Assembly (NCBI RefSeq): GCF_900111245.1
Contig: NZ_FOGO01000016.1
Span: 115,571-179,570, forward strand
DNA length: 64,000 bases
Source: Streptomyces qinglanensis
GTDB lineage: Bacteria; Actinomycetota; Actinomycetes; Streptomycetales; Streptomycetaceae
Reading direction: 5' to 3'
In this document: positions 25,737 to 33,700 of the stretch, piece after piece
Layout: every line of letters begins with the position of its first letter
Position numbering within the stretch: position 1 is the stretch's first letter
Notes under the pieces: model-generated
Seen by the model: the letters and a program-made list of their open reading frames with translations, nothing else
What the model was told of the DNA's origin: nothing
Database searches by the model: none
Translations under genes and position numbers: made by a program

Positions 25737-26234
25737 ATGTCGTTCCTCCGCCGCCGCAGCGCCGCCGTGCCCGCGGGCCCGGACTTCGATGTCCTGGCCA
25801 TGGACCCGTCCGACTGGCCGGGGAATCTCGGCGCGGGACTGCTGCCCGCTCCGGACGGCACCTGCCAGGGCGTCTTCCTGCGGTACGACCTGTTCGGCGG
25901 CCGCGGCCCGGCGATGATCATCGGGAACCTCCCGGAGGGCTCCCCGGCGCGCGAGGTCGCCGACGACGAGGCACCCTTCGAGGTGGCGCAGCTCCTGGCC
26001 GCGCTGGAGAACGACGAGCACGTCGAGGTCGTCAGCACCGAGGACGACCCGGTCATGCACGAGGACAACCTGCTGATCGTCCGCCGGGTCAAGCTCTCCG
26101 AAGACCGGATCTCCTGCGTCCAGTTCGACCGCAGCGACGGCGTGCTGGTCACCATCGCGAGCTGGGACCGCCCCATCACCAACGACCTCTACGCGCTCCT
26201 CAAGCCGCTGCCCGCCGAGATGTTCCAGCAGTAG
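25737..26234 (+). CDS. Conserved hypothetical cytosolic protein
   Basis: A 165-residue soluble protein that I do not recognise as a named family. It starts with a basic MSFLRRRSA lead. Then follows a mixed alpha/beta sequence with an acidic middle (VADDEAPFEVAQLLAALENDEHVEVVSTEDD) and a strand-rich C-terminal half (LLIVRRVKLSEDRISCVQFDRSDGVLVTIASW). There is no signal peptide or membrane segment. The codon pattern is normal for the window and the length is plausible for a real gene. It appears leaderless. A strong convergent terminator separates it from the amidase gene. Confidence 0.72.
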   Translation: MSFLRRRSAAVPAGPDFDVLAMDPSDWPGNLGAGLLPAPDGTCQGVFLRYDLFGGRGPAMIIGNLPEGSPAREVADDEAPFEVAQLLAALENDEHVEVVSTEDDPVMHEDNLLIVRRVKLSEDRISCVQFDRSDGVLVTIASWDRPITNDLYALLKPLPAEMFQQ

Positions 26235-26263
26235 CCGCCCCGGGCGCCGGCCCGACGGCCGAG

Positions 26264-26304
26264 GGGCACCGCCTCCGCCGGCCGTCCGGCCGGAGGCGGT
26301 GCCC
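26264..26304. terminator. Bidirectional terminator
   Basis: A perfect 14-base-pair stem, GGGCACCGCCTCCG (26264-26277) with CGGAGGCGGTGCCC (26291-26304), closes a 13-base GC-rich loop. It sits between the convergent 25737 gene and the amidase gene. Confidence 0.83.
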
Positions 26305-26323
26305 GCCTTCCGCAGCGGAACGC

Positions 26324-28360
26324 TCAGCGGACCACGCGCACGTCCGCCGCCTTCACGAACGCGACCCGGTGGCCGAGCTGGATCTGGTAATACCGCTGCT
26401 TGCCCCGGACCACCTGGAAGTTCTCCGCATCGGGGTCGTAGGTCACGGCGTACAGGTACTCGCCCGACGTCCGCAGCCCCGCGACGTAGCGCTGCCCCGC
26501 GGTGACCTTGTACGGCAGCGGTGAGAGCGCCTGCACCGGTACGCCCTCAGGGTAGGCGTCCGCCTCGGGATAGGCCCGCCCGTACACCGGGATCTCCGTA
26601 CGCCCCTCGCGGGGTGTGAGCACCGTGCCCCGGCCGGGTACGGCGGTGCGCCCGTCGGCGGGGTTGTGGAACCACGCCTTCTGCCCGAGGTACCAGACGG
26701 CCGTCCACTCGCCCTTCCGGTCGGCGACCGCGTACTGCTGGCCGGTGGTGGCCCGGGCGCCGGTGTCGTTGACCCCGGTGGTCGACGGGGAGCCGTCGGG
26801 CCGCAGCCCGATGTCCTCGACCAGCGGCGAGGACGCGTCCGGCGCCTGGTGCAGCCGGACGGCGGAGGAACCGTGCGCGGGGCAGGGCTTGCCCGCGCCC
26901 TCGCAGTCGGTGTACAGCGGCTTGTGCCCGTCGTAGTCGGGCCGGATCGTCACCACTCCCGACCGCGGACCGGCCTTGGGCGTGAACGGCTTGCCCATCA
27001 GCGTGAAGTAGTGCTGCCAGTCCCAGTAGGGACCGGGGTCGGTGTGCATGCCGCGGACGCTGGAGGCGGTCGGGCCGGGCACGTTGTCGTGGCCGAGGAT
27101 GTGCTGGCGGTCCAGCGGGATGTCGTACCGCTTGGCGAGGTACTTCACCAGCCGCGCCGAGCTGCGGTACATCGCCTCGGTGTACCAGGCGTCCGGATCG
27201 GTCAGGAAGCCCTCGTGCTCCAGGCCGACGGACTTGGAGTTCACGTACCAGTTGCCCGCGTGCCAGGCGGCGTCCTTGGCCCGCACATGCTGCGCCACGT
27301 GTCCGTCGGACGACCTGAGCGTGTAGTTCCAGGAGACGTATTTCGGGTTGGTCACCAGACTCAGCGTCGTCTCGTACGTCCCCTCGGTGTCGTGGACGAC
27401 GATGTAGTCGATTTTCTGCGACCGGGGGCGCCGCGCCTTGTCGTGGTTGCCGTAGTCCTCGGCGCCGGAGTCGTCGGTCCACTTCTCGTACGCCGCCGGA
27501 TACCACTCGCAGTCCACGCTGCGCGGGCACTCCACCCTGTTCCGGGGACGGCGCGCCCGGTCGGACGCCTGCGGAGAGCGCAGCCCGGGCGTGGCCCGCA
27601 GGGTGACGGCGGCGCCGGTGTCGGTGGTCCGGCTTTCACCCGTGCGCAGTACGTCGAACACGTCGTCGGCGAACGCCGTGGCGCTCGGCTCGCCGCGCCC
27701 GCCGCCCGGGTAGGCGGCAACCGCCTCGTACCAGTCCGCCGGGTCGGCGCTCAGCGGGTGGCCGAGCCGCCGCTGCGCGTCCGCGAGGAGGGCGGCGCCG
27801 CCGCGCAGATTGGCCTCCGTGGAGGAGCGCAGCCGGGCCGCGTCGAGCCCGGTCAGCTCGGCGGCACGCGCCAGCGTCCGCAGCCGCGCCGGGAGCTTCC
27901 CGGCCGGCTGCTGACGGCCGGGCCGCGCGGCGGAGCGGAGCGGGCGGGCGCTGTCGCCCCGGGCGTCCTCGGTGGAGGTGTGGCCCTGCGGACGGGAGGA
28001 GGCCAGGGCTGTGCGCGCGTCGGTCAGGTGCATCGGTCCGTACCCGCCGGAGACACTGGGTGCCCCCAGGTGCGCGTTCCAGCGCGACTGCAGGTACGAG
28101 ACGCCGAGCAGGACCTTCTCCGGCACGTGGTAGCGGTCCGCGGCAGCGGCGAACTGCTGCTGGAACGTCCGGCCGTCGGGCTGGTCCGCTGTCGCCGGGC
28201 TCCCCGCCGTCAGCAGCGGGACGACCAGTGCGGCTGCTGACGCGGCGACGACCGCGGAGCGGGATCCGCGGCGGCCGGTACGTCTCTCGCCGCGGCTGCC
28301 GCGTCTGGGGCTGCTGCCGTCGGCGGGTGCGCTGTCTGGGTCACGGAAGGATCGTGGCAA
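26324..28360 (-). CDS. Secreted N-acetylmuramoyl-L-alanine amidase (Amidase_2) with accessory domains
   Basis: A 678-residue exported peptidoglycan hydrolase. Residues 1-58 look like a long, Arg-rich signal peptide (SAVVAASAAALVVPLLTAGSPATA). Residues about 60-270 form a helical region (DRYHVPEKVLLGVSYLQSRWN) that resembles a lysozyme/transglycosylase fold. The Amidase_2 zinc domain covers about residues 310-460, with IVVHDTEGT, WHAGNWYVNSKSVGLEHEG and the C-terminal ligands near HTDPGPYWDW. The remaining about 200 residues are strand-rich and SH3-like (VRLHQAPDASSPLVEDIG; PVYGRAYPEADAY), probably wall-binding. It would cleave between MurNAc and L-Ala. The start at 28360 gives the full signal peptide. 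It is monocistronic; its spacer is shared with the terminator of the next gene. Confidence 0.85.
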   Translation of the reverse strand: MPRSFRDPDSAPADGSSPRRGSRGERRTGRRGSRSAVVAASAAALVVPLLTAGSPATADQPDGRTFQQQFAAAADRYHVPEKVLLGVSYLQSRWNAHLGAPSVSGGYGPMHLTDARTALASSRPQGHTSTEDARGDSARPLRSAARPGRQQPAGKLPARLRTLARAAELTGLDAARLRSSTEANLRGGAALLADAQRRLGHPLSADPADWYEAVAAYPGGGRGEPSATAFADDVFDVLRTGESRTTDTGAAVTLRATPGLRSPQASDRARRPRNRVECPRSVDCEWYPAAYEKWTDDSGAEDYGNHDKARRPRSQKIDYIVVHDTEGTYETTLSLVTNPKYVSWNYTLRSSDGHVAQHVRAKDAAWHAGNWYVNSKSVGLEHEGFLTDPDAWYTEAMYRSSARLVKYLAKRYDIPLDRQHILGHDNVPGPTASSVRGMHTDPGPYWDWQHYFTLMGKPFTPKAGPRSGVVTIRPDYDGHKPLYTDCEGAGKPCPAHGSSAVRLHQAPDASSPLVEDIGLRPDGSPSTTGVNDTGARATTGQQYAVADRKGEWTAVWYLGQKAWFHNPADGRTAVPGRGTVLTPREGRTEIPVYGRAYPEADAYPEGVPVQALSPLPYKVTAGQRYVAGLRTSGEYLYAVTYDPDAENFQVVRGKQRYYQIQLGHRVAFVKAADVRVVR

Positions 28361-28520
28361 TGCCGCCTCCTCGGACTGTGCGCCGTGAGGTCACGGACGC
28401 GAGCAGTCCTCAGACGTACCCATTGGCCGACGATCCGTCAATCATTCCGCGCGGCTGTCAGTTCGCTGCCACACCACAGAACCCGTCTCCGCACGTCGTC
28501 CGGGCCCCGGCGGGGTGGGC

Positions 28521-28562
28521 GCCCGGGGGTGTCACCGGTGCAGACCGGTGACACCCCCGGGC
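28521..28562. terminator. Strong terminator of the phosphotransferase gene
   Basis: A perfect 19-base-pair stem, GCCCGGGGGTGTCACCGGT (28521-28539) with its complement at 28544-28562, closes a tight 4-base loop GCAG. It is 61 bases past the stop codon of the minus-strand gene and before the amidase promoter region. Confidence 0.88.
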
Positions 28563-28623
28563 ACGCCACGCGTCCCGGCCGCCGCTCCGGGCGGATGACC
28601 CGAACGGCCCCTCGGCTGCCGGA

Positions 28624-29808
28624 TCAGCGGGTGCCGACCGCCGCGCGCACGGCCCGCCGCGCCGTGGCGCAGTCGTCGTGCAGCCTGCGCAGCAGCAGCC
28701 GCTGCTCCTCGCCCGTGGGAAGGCCGCCCCCCTCCGCTGCGACCTGCGGCGAGGGCTCCCGCATGGTGCGCTGCACGGCCGCCTCGTAGGTACGGATCTC
28801 CCGGGTGAGGATCAGCATCAGATTCACCAGGAAGGCATCCCGTGCCGCCGGACCGGCCGCCTGGGCGAGCTGGCTGATCTGACGGCGCGCCAGCGGCGCG
28901 TCCCCCAGTGCCGCCCACAGGGAGGCCAGGTCGTAGCCGGGCAGATACCAGCCCGCGTGCTCCCAGTCGACCAGGGAGGGACCGGCCGGACCCAGCATGA
29001 CGTTGGTCAGCAGGGCGTCCCCGTGGCAGAACTGCCAGGGCACCCCGCGCCGGCCGCCCGGCCCGCGGTACTGCACCAGTCCGTGCAGCAGCTTCTGCAG
29101 ATCGCCCAGATCGCGGTCGGTCAGCAGGCCCTGTTCGTGGAAGCGGGTCAGCCGCGCCGGGTAGTCGAGCGGGCGCTCGAACGCCGACGGCGGCGGCTCC
29201 CACTCGTTGAGCCGGCGGAAGGAGCCGATCACCGCCCGCAGATCCGCCCGGGGCGGCGCCTCGACCGGGTGCCGCTGCGCCGCCGCGACCCGCCCCGGAA
29301 CGCGCTCGATCACCAGGGTGCAGGCGTCCGGGTCGGCGGCGACCAGCCGCGGAGTCCGTACCGGCGGACGGTGCCGTACGAAGGCCCGGTAGACCGCTAT
29401 TTCGTGCTGGAAGCGCTCGGCCCAGGCGGAGGAGTGGTCCAGCAGGCACTTGGCGATGAGGGTGTTCCGTCCGGCGGTGCCGGCCAGCAGCACCGAGCGT
29501 CCTCGCCTGCGGAGCAGTTGGACAGGGGTGAACTCCGGGCAGATCCGGTGGATCGAGGAGATGGCGGCACGGAGCCGGGTACCTTGCGGGCCGGACAAGT
29601 CCAGCCTCCCGCTGACGGGTGGGGACACGGTGCTGGGCGCGCGGAGATCCATGCGGGCGCCGGGGTGCGGGACGACGGGGCCCGGTGCCCGCGCGGGATC
29701 GCGTGCCGGATCGGGGGCCAGCACGGCCGGCCCTCTTCCGCTGGGCGGGGGCACCGGGGCCGCACGCGGCCGACGCTGCACGGACACGGGGGATGGTGCT
29801 GAATACAT
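28624..29808 (-). CDS. Aminoglycoside phosphotransferase-fold (APH) protein
   Basis: A 394-residue protein whose C-terminal 270 residues have the APH/choline-kinase fold. Visible are the N-lobe lysine region TLIAKCLLDHSSAWAERFQHEIAVYRAF, the catalytic loop WQFCHGDALLTNVMLGPAGPSLVDWEHAGWYLPGYDLASLWAALGD (HGD and DWE are the key triplets), and a helical end. The first about 95 residues are Pro/Arg-rich and probably disordered. The ATG at 29808 is the likely start; an ATG at 29652 would remove part of the tail. Family members phosphorylate small molecules, and resistance to aminoglycosides should not be assumed. It is divergent from the NsdA-like regulator. Confidence 0.75.
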   Translation of the reverse strand: MYSAPSPVSVQRRPRAAPVPPPSGRGPAVLAPDPARDPARAPGPVVPHPGARMDLRAPSTVSPPVSGRLDLSGPQGTRLRAAISSIHRICPEFTPVQLLRRRGRSVLLAGTAGRNTLIAKCLLDHSSAWAERFQHEIAVYRAFVRHRPPVRTPRLVAADPDACTLVIERVPGRVAAAQRHPVEAPPRADLRAVIGSFRRLNEWEPPPSAFERPLDYPARLTRFHEQGLLTDRDLGDLQKLLHGLVQYRGPGGRRGVPWQFCHGDALLTNVMLGPAGPSLVDWEHAGWYLPGYDLASLWAALGDAPLARRQISQLAQAAGPAARDAFLVNLMLILTREIRTYEAAVQRTMREPSPQVAAEGGGLPTGEEQRLLLRRLHDDCATARRAVRAAVGTR

Positions 29809-29963
29809 GGGCGCGCGAGATCCCTTCGTGTGCCGACGGGTTTCCGCGCCTCCCCGGCTGCCCGTCCGGACCTGAGCACCCTGGGGAATGCGGGCCGGGC
29901 GGAACGACCGGGGTGGCGCGTTCCTACACGACACCCGGGCGCGGGTGGCACACCATCTGGCGG

Positions 29964-29983
29964 ACCCTGGCGAACCCTGGCGA
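29964..29983. repeat. 10-base tandem repeat in a divergent promoter region
   Basis: Two perfect adjacent copies of ACCCTGGCGA (29964-29973 and 29974-29983), preceded by a partial copy TCTGGCGG. The 10-base period puts each copy on the same face of the helix. They lie between the divergent APH-fold and NsdA-like genes, 72 bases before the latter's start. Confidence 0.6.
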
Positions 29984-30055
29984 ATGTTCTCGGGCCCGCC
30001 GTACCGGGGCGTACGGAAGCTACTGTCAACTCAGCCGAGAACCTGGGGGCTTGAC

Positions 30056-31612
30056 GTGACAAAGGGACCCAACGCGCGCCTCGCGGACCTCTTCGCACTC
30101 GCCGGATGGTCGAAGGGCGAGCTCGCCCGGCTGGTCAACCGGCAGGCGGCAGCGATGGGGTACGCGCAACTGGCAACGGACACCTCCCGGGTGCGGCGCT
30201 GGATCGACACCGGGGAGACTCCGCGTGATCCGGTGCCCAAGGTGCTGGCGTCCCTGTTCACCGAGCGACTCGGCCGTGTCGTGACCATCGAGGACCTCGG
30301 GTTCACCGGGCCGGGGCAGACAGCTCAGGGGCAGCCCGTCGACGGACTGCCCCTGCCGTCCGGCCAGGTCGCCGCGGTCCTCACCGAATTCACGGGAATG
30401 GACCTCATGCTCAACCGACGCGGCATGGTGGGCGCGGGCGCCGCGCTCGCCGCAGGATCGGCACTCAGCAGTGCCATGCAGAACTGGCTCGGCAGCGACC
30501 CGGTGACGTCCCGCGCACAGGGCACCGGAGGGGCGGCCCAGGCGGTCCCCGTCGGCCACTCGGCCTACGACCGCTACGAGGCCGCTCCGGTCGGGCGGCA
30601 GGAGGTCGAGGCGCTGGAGCACTCCGTGGAGGTCTTCCGCGCCTGGGACGCCGAACGTGGCGGCGGCCTCCAGCGCAAGGCCGTGGTGGGCCAGCTCAAC
30701 GAGGTGGGCGGGATGCTCTCCTACCACCACCCGCAGCCGCTGCAGCAGCGGCTGTGGGGCGTCGCCGCCAATCTCGCGGTGCTCGCCGGCTGGATGTCGC
30801 ACGACGTGGGCCTGGAGCCCACGGCCCAGAAGTACTTCGTCATCGCCGCGCACGCGGCGCGGGAGGGCGGCGACCGGCCGCGGGCCGGCGAGGCGCTCTC
30901 CCGCGCCGCCCGGCAGATGGTGCACCTGGGCCGCCCCGACGACGCGCTCGACCTGGTGAAGCTGGCCCGGTCCGGCTCCGGCGACCAGGCCCTGCCCCGC
31001 ACCCGCGCCATGTTCCGCACGATCGAGGCGTGGGCGCAGGCATCCATGGGGCGGGGGCGAGAGATGCGGCGCACTCTGGGCCAGGCCGAGGACCTGTTCG
31101 CCTCGGACCGGGGCGACGTGGCACCGCCCGGCTGGATGCAGATGTTCGACGAGGCCGATCTGTACGGCATGGAGGCGCTGGCCTTCCGCACCCTCGCCGA
31201 ACACGAACCCGCCGCCGCCAAGACGGCCGAACAGCACGCCAAGCGGGCACTGGCGCTCCGTGAGGAGGGCCGTCGGCGCTCCCAGATCTTCGACTACCTC
31301 TCGGTGGCCTCGGCCTGCTTCATCTCCGACGACCCGGAGCAGGCGGACCGCTACGCCCGCCTCGCCCTGCTGTCCATCAGCGAGAACTCCTCGCACCGCA
31401 CCTGGGACCGGTTGCGCGAGATGTACCGGCTCACGGGGCAGTACGCCGGTCACGGCAAGGTCGAGGACCTGCGCGCGGAGATCGAGGAGGCGCTTCCCCG
31501 GGCGCCGAAGCCGTCGCGGACCGGCAGGAGCCTCAAGGACGCGGAGGAGCTGCGGCGGGCCCCCGGCGACATCCGCAGAGTACGCGGAGCGAAGGGGGCC
31601 GAGGCGGTGTGA
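30056..31612 (+). CDS. NsdA-like regulatory protein
   Basis: A 518-residue protein resembling NsdA of S. coelicolor, a negative regulator of sporulation and antibiotic production. The N-terminal segment NARLADLFALAGWSKGELARLVNRQA, with SRVRRWIDTGETPRDPVPKVLASLFTERLG, looks like a helix-turn-helix domain. VLTEFTGMDLMLNRRGMVGAGAALAAGSAL is the characteristic family stretch. The remainder (about 190-480) is TPR-like helical repeats, and the tail is basic. The GTG at 30056 begins the conserved region; a GGGGG stretch lies eight bases before it. Upstream the spacer contains a 10-base tandem repeat that might be its own control site. Paralogues exist in most Streptomyces, so the symbol is withheld. 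A developmental role is inferred from the family. Confidence 0.78.
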   Translation: MTKGPNARLADLFALAGWSKGELARLVNRQAAAMGYAQLATDTSRVRRWIDTGETPRDPVPKVLASLFTERLGRVVTIEDLGFTGPGQTAQGQPVDGLPLPSGQVAAVLTEFTGMDLMLNRRGMVGAGAALAAGSALSSAMQNWLGSDPVTSRAQGTGGAAQAVPVGHSAYDRYEAAPVGRQEVEALEHSVEVFRAWDAERGGGLQRKAVVGQLNEVGGMLSYHHPQPLQQRLWGVAANLAVLAGWMSHDVGLEPTAQKYFVIAAHAAREGGDRPRAGEALSRAARQMVHLGRPDDALDLVKLARSGSGDQALPRTRAMFRTIEAWAQASMGRGREMRRTLGQAEDLFASDRGDVAPPGWMQMFDEADLYGMEALAFRTLAEHEPAAAKTAEQHAKRALALREEGRRRSQIFDYLSVASACFISDDPEQADRYARLALLSISENSSHRTWDRLREMYRLTGQYAGHGKVEDLRAEIEEALPRAPKPSRTGRSLKDAEELRRAPGDIRRVRGAKGAEAV

Positions 31613-31655
31613 GACGGGAGACCGGGCCGTTGCGCGGCCCCTGCGGGGCGGCAGC

Positions 31656-31703
31656 CCGCGGGCACCGGTCCGCGGGCACCGGCCCGGGACCCGCGGGCAC
31701 CGG
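31656..31703. repeat. Three direct repeats in a convergent spacer
   Basis: The 13-base unit CCGCGGGCACCGG occurs at 31656-31668, 31670-31682 and 31691-31703 (spacings 14 and 21), followed by a degenerate copy. The spacer lies between the convergent NsdA-like and PP2C phosphatase genes and has no other content except a possible terminator. Confidence 0.6.
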
Positions 31704-31785
31704 CCCGGTCCACCGGCACCCTGCGGTCACCGGTCGAAAGGCGCCGGGTGCACCCGAGGCGGGCGGGTCCTGCGGATCGGAGCAG

Positions 31786-31816
31786 GGCGCTCCCGGGCAC
31801 CGCCCCTGGGGGCGCC
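31786..31816. terminator. Possible bidirectional terminator
   Basis: GGCGCTCCC (31786-31794) pairs with GGGGGCGCC (31808-31816) with one G-T wobble and a 13-base loop. It immediately precedes the stop of the minus-strand phosphatase gene and follows the NsdA-like gene. Confidence 0.45.
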
Positions 31817-31821
31817 GACTG

Positions 31822-33375
31822 TCAGGAGGTCACACGAGCCACCAGTACGCACGCGTCGTCCTCGCGCTCCCGGTCGGCGAATGCCTCGGCGACGGCCCGG
31901 ACACACTCCTGTGCGGAGTCGGCCGCGGTGAACCGGTCGGCGAGGGCCAGGAGGCGGGCGCTGCCCGCGTGCAGAGCGGCCGACCGGGGGCCGCACGCGG
32001 GGCCGGAGGGCCGGAGCGCATCGTCGGGAGCAAGGCCGTCGGTGTGCAGCACCAGCAGGTCGCCGGGCCGCAGTTGCACGGTGCGCTGCCCGTAGGCCGC
32101 GCCGGAGGTGACGCCCAGCAGCACCCCCTCAGGGCGCGGCAGCACGCTGCCCGCGCCGTCCCGGAAGAGCAGCGGCGCCGGGTGGCCGGCCTGCGCCCAG
32201 GTGAGGGTGCGGGCGTGCGGCTCGTACCGGCAGCACAGGGCGCTGCCCAGAGACGGCTGGGCGGTCGAGTCCAGGAGCTGGTTGAGATGACCCATCAGCG
32301 CCCCCGGCCCGACACCGGCCAGCGCCATTCCGCGCACCGCACCCAGCAGCATGGCCATGCCGGAGGTCGCGGTGACCCCGTGCCCCGTCAGGTCGCCCGC
32401 CGTCAGCAGCGTCGCACCGCCGGGCAGTTCCATCGCGTCGTACCAGTCGCCACCGATCAGCGTGCTGGACGCGGAGGGCAGGTAGTGCGCCGCCAGATCG
32501 AGTGCGCCGGTGGTCCGCTCGTCGCCCTGCGGGAACCGCAGCGAGCCGCGCCAGGGCGGCAGCACGGCCTCCTGGAGTTCGACGGCCAGCTTGTGTTCGG
32601 TCCGGGCGAGATGCCGCTCCTGCTGGAGCGAGTCCCGGGTCTCCCGCACCGCGTGCTCGCTGCGGCGCAGTGCGCTGACGTCCCGCACCACCGCCCACAT
32701 GGAGGCGGTGCTCCCGTCGCTGTCGAGCACCGGCTCGCCGACCATGTGGACCGTTCCCACGGAGCCGTCGGGCCGCACCAGCCGGAACTCCTGGTCGATG
32801 GCCCTGCCGTCCACCAGGCAGTCGGTGAACGCGAGGGCGAGCGCGGGCTGGTCCTCGGGCACCACCCAGGAGGGCAGTTCGTCCAGCGAGAGCGGGCCGT
32901 CCCGCCCGGTCCTGCCGAAGATCCCGTACAGCTCCGGTGACCAGGACACCTCGTCGGTCAGCAGGTTCCATTCGGCGCTGCCCACCCGGTCGCGCCGGGC
33001 GGGCGCCGCGGACTCTCCGGAGGGCCGGGCCGCGGAGTAGGCGGCGCCCCCGGTGTCCGCCGCGGCTTCCCCGGGCGGCTGGTCGGCGGACGGCCACGCC
33101 CGGGGCGTCTCGGGCGGCATGCCCTCGCGTAACTGGTCGAGCTGGCTGCCCAGGTCGTCGAGCTGGTGCACGGCCAGCTCGCACAGCGCGCGCCGCCACC
33201 GCGTGCCCGGATCCGCTCCGGCGACCCCCGGGTCCGGCTCGCCCTCCTCGTCCGCGCCCCGGCGCACGGCGTCGAGGCGCCCCCGCAGGGTGCGCGCCTG
33301 GGTGATCAGAGCGTCCAGCGTGCCGCGGTCCGGGGGCTGCGGTGCCGAGCGGTCCGCATGGAGAGAGGGGGCCAT
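31822..33375 (-). CDS. PAS-domain PP2C (SpoIIE/RsbU-type) protein phosphatase
   Basis: A 517-residue signalling phosphatase. An N-terminal helical region of about 130 residues is followed by a PAS domain (about 135-255; WNLLTDEVSWSPELYGIFGR, VVRDVSALRRSE). After a coiled-coil linker comes the SpoIIE-type phosphatase domain, about 290-515, with LPSASSTLIGGDWYDAMELPGGATLLTAGDLTGHGVTATSGMAMLLGAVR. The GGDWYD and GDLTGHG aspartates are the metal ligands, and QAGHPAPLLFRDG and VLHTDGL complete the set. Such proteins dephosphorylate anti-anti-sigma factors, linking a PAS-sensed signal to an alternative sigma factor. No anti-sigma genes are adjacent. The ATG at 33375 follows CGGAG; an upstream frame to 33450 lacks a ribosome site. 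No membrane segment. Confidence 0.85.
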   Translation of the reverse strand: MAPSLHADRSAPQPPDRGTLDALITQARTLRGRLDAVRRGADEEGEPDPGVAGADPGTRWRRALCELAVHQLDDLGSQLDQLREGMPPETPRAWPSADQPPGEAAADTGGAAYSAARPSGESAAPARRDRVGSAEWNLLTDEVSWSPELYGIFGRTGRDGPLSLDELPSWVVPEDQPALALAFTDCLVDGRAIDQEFRLVRPDGSVGTVHMVGEPVLDSDGSTASMWAVVRDVSALRRSEHAVRETRDSLQQERHLARTEHKLAVELQEAVLPPWRGSLRFPQGDERTTGALDLAAHYLPSASSTLIGGDWYDAMELPGGATLLTAGDLTGHGVTATSGMAMLLGAVRGMALAGVGPGALMGHLNQLLDSTAQPSLGSALCCRYEPHARTLTWAQAGHPAPLLFRDGAGSVLPRPEGVLLGVTSGAAYGQRTVQLRPGDLLVLHTDGLAPDDALRPSGPACGPRSAALHAGSARLLALADRFTAADSAQECVRAVAEAFADREREDDACVLVARVTS

Positions 33376-33700
33376 GGAGAACTCCGATACGGGGGAGAGT
33401 CGATTACGACTGTGACACAGCCCGCGACTCCCCGTAAGGGATTCGGCCACACTCGATGCGGTGGTGCTGCCGTCATATGTCCCGGTAGGACGCCCGGGGT
33501 CCGGGCCAGGGGAGCCGGTTCCGGCGCTGCGGGCGCCCGGGCTCGGCGGAATCCCTCACTCCGGGTAAGCTCCGGCTGCCGACCCGGTGTCCTCGCTCCG
33601 AAAGGTGAAACCCAGGAGTAGAACCGCGGTCACCGGCAAGAATGCCGGGCAACGGAAATCCCGTTGCCAGTCGAATACCCCGCACCGGATGCTGACTCTT
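33376..33700. other. Divergent spacer between phosphatase and HEAT-protein genes
   Basis: These 325 bases contain no gene. A possible -10 TAAGCT (33566-33571) points toward the HEAT-like gene. The left part is locally AT-richer (GTCGATTACGACTGTGACAC, 33400-33419). A perfect inverted repeat close to the right gene is listed separately. Confidence 0.45.
33648..33668 (+). promoter_or_regulatory. Inverted repeat in the leader of the HEAT-like gene
   Basis: GGCAACGG (33648-33655) and CCGTTGCC (33661-33668) form a perfect 8-base palindrome around AAATC. It ends 32 bases before the presumed start codon. It may act as an operator or as an RNA hairpin in the leader. Confidence 0.45.

Noticed and set aside
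28624..29808. Calling the APH-fold gene an aminoglycoside resistance gene
   Set aside because: Only the general kinase fold is visible; the family includes many housekeeping small-molecule kinases.
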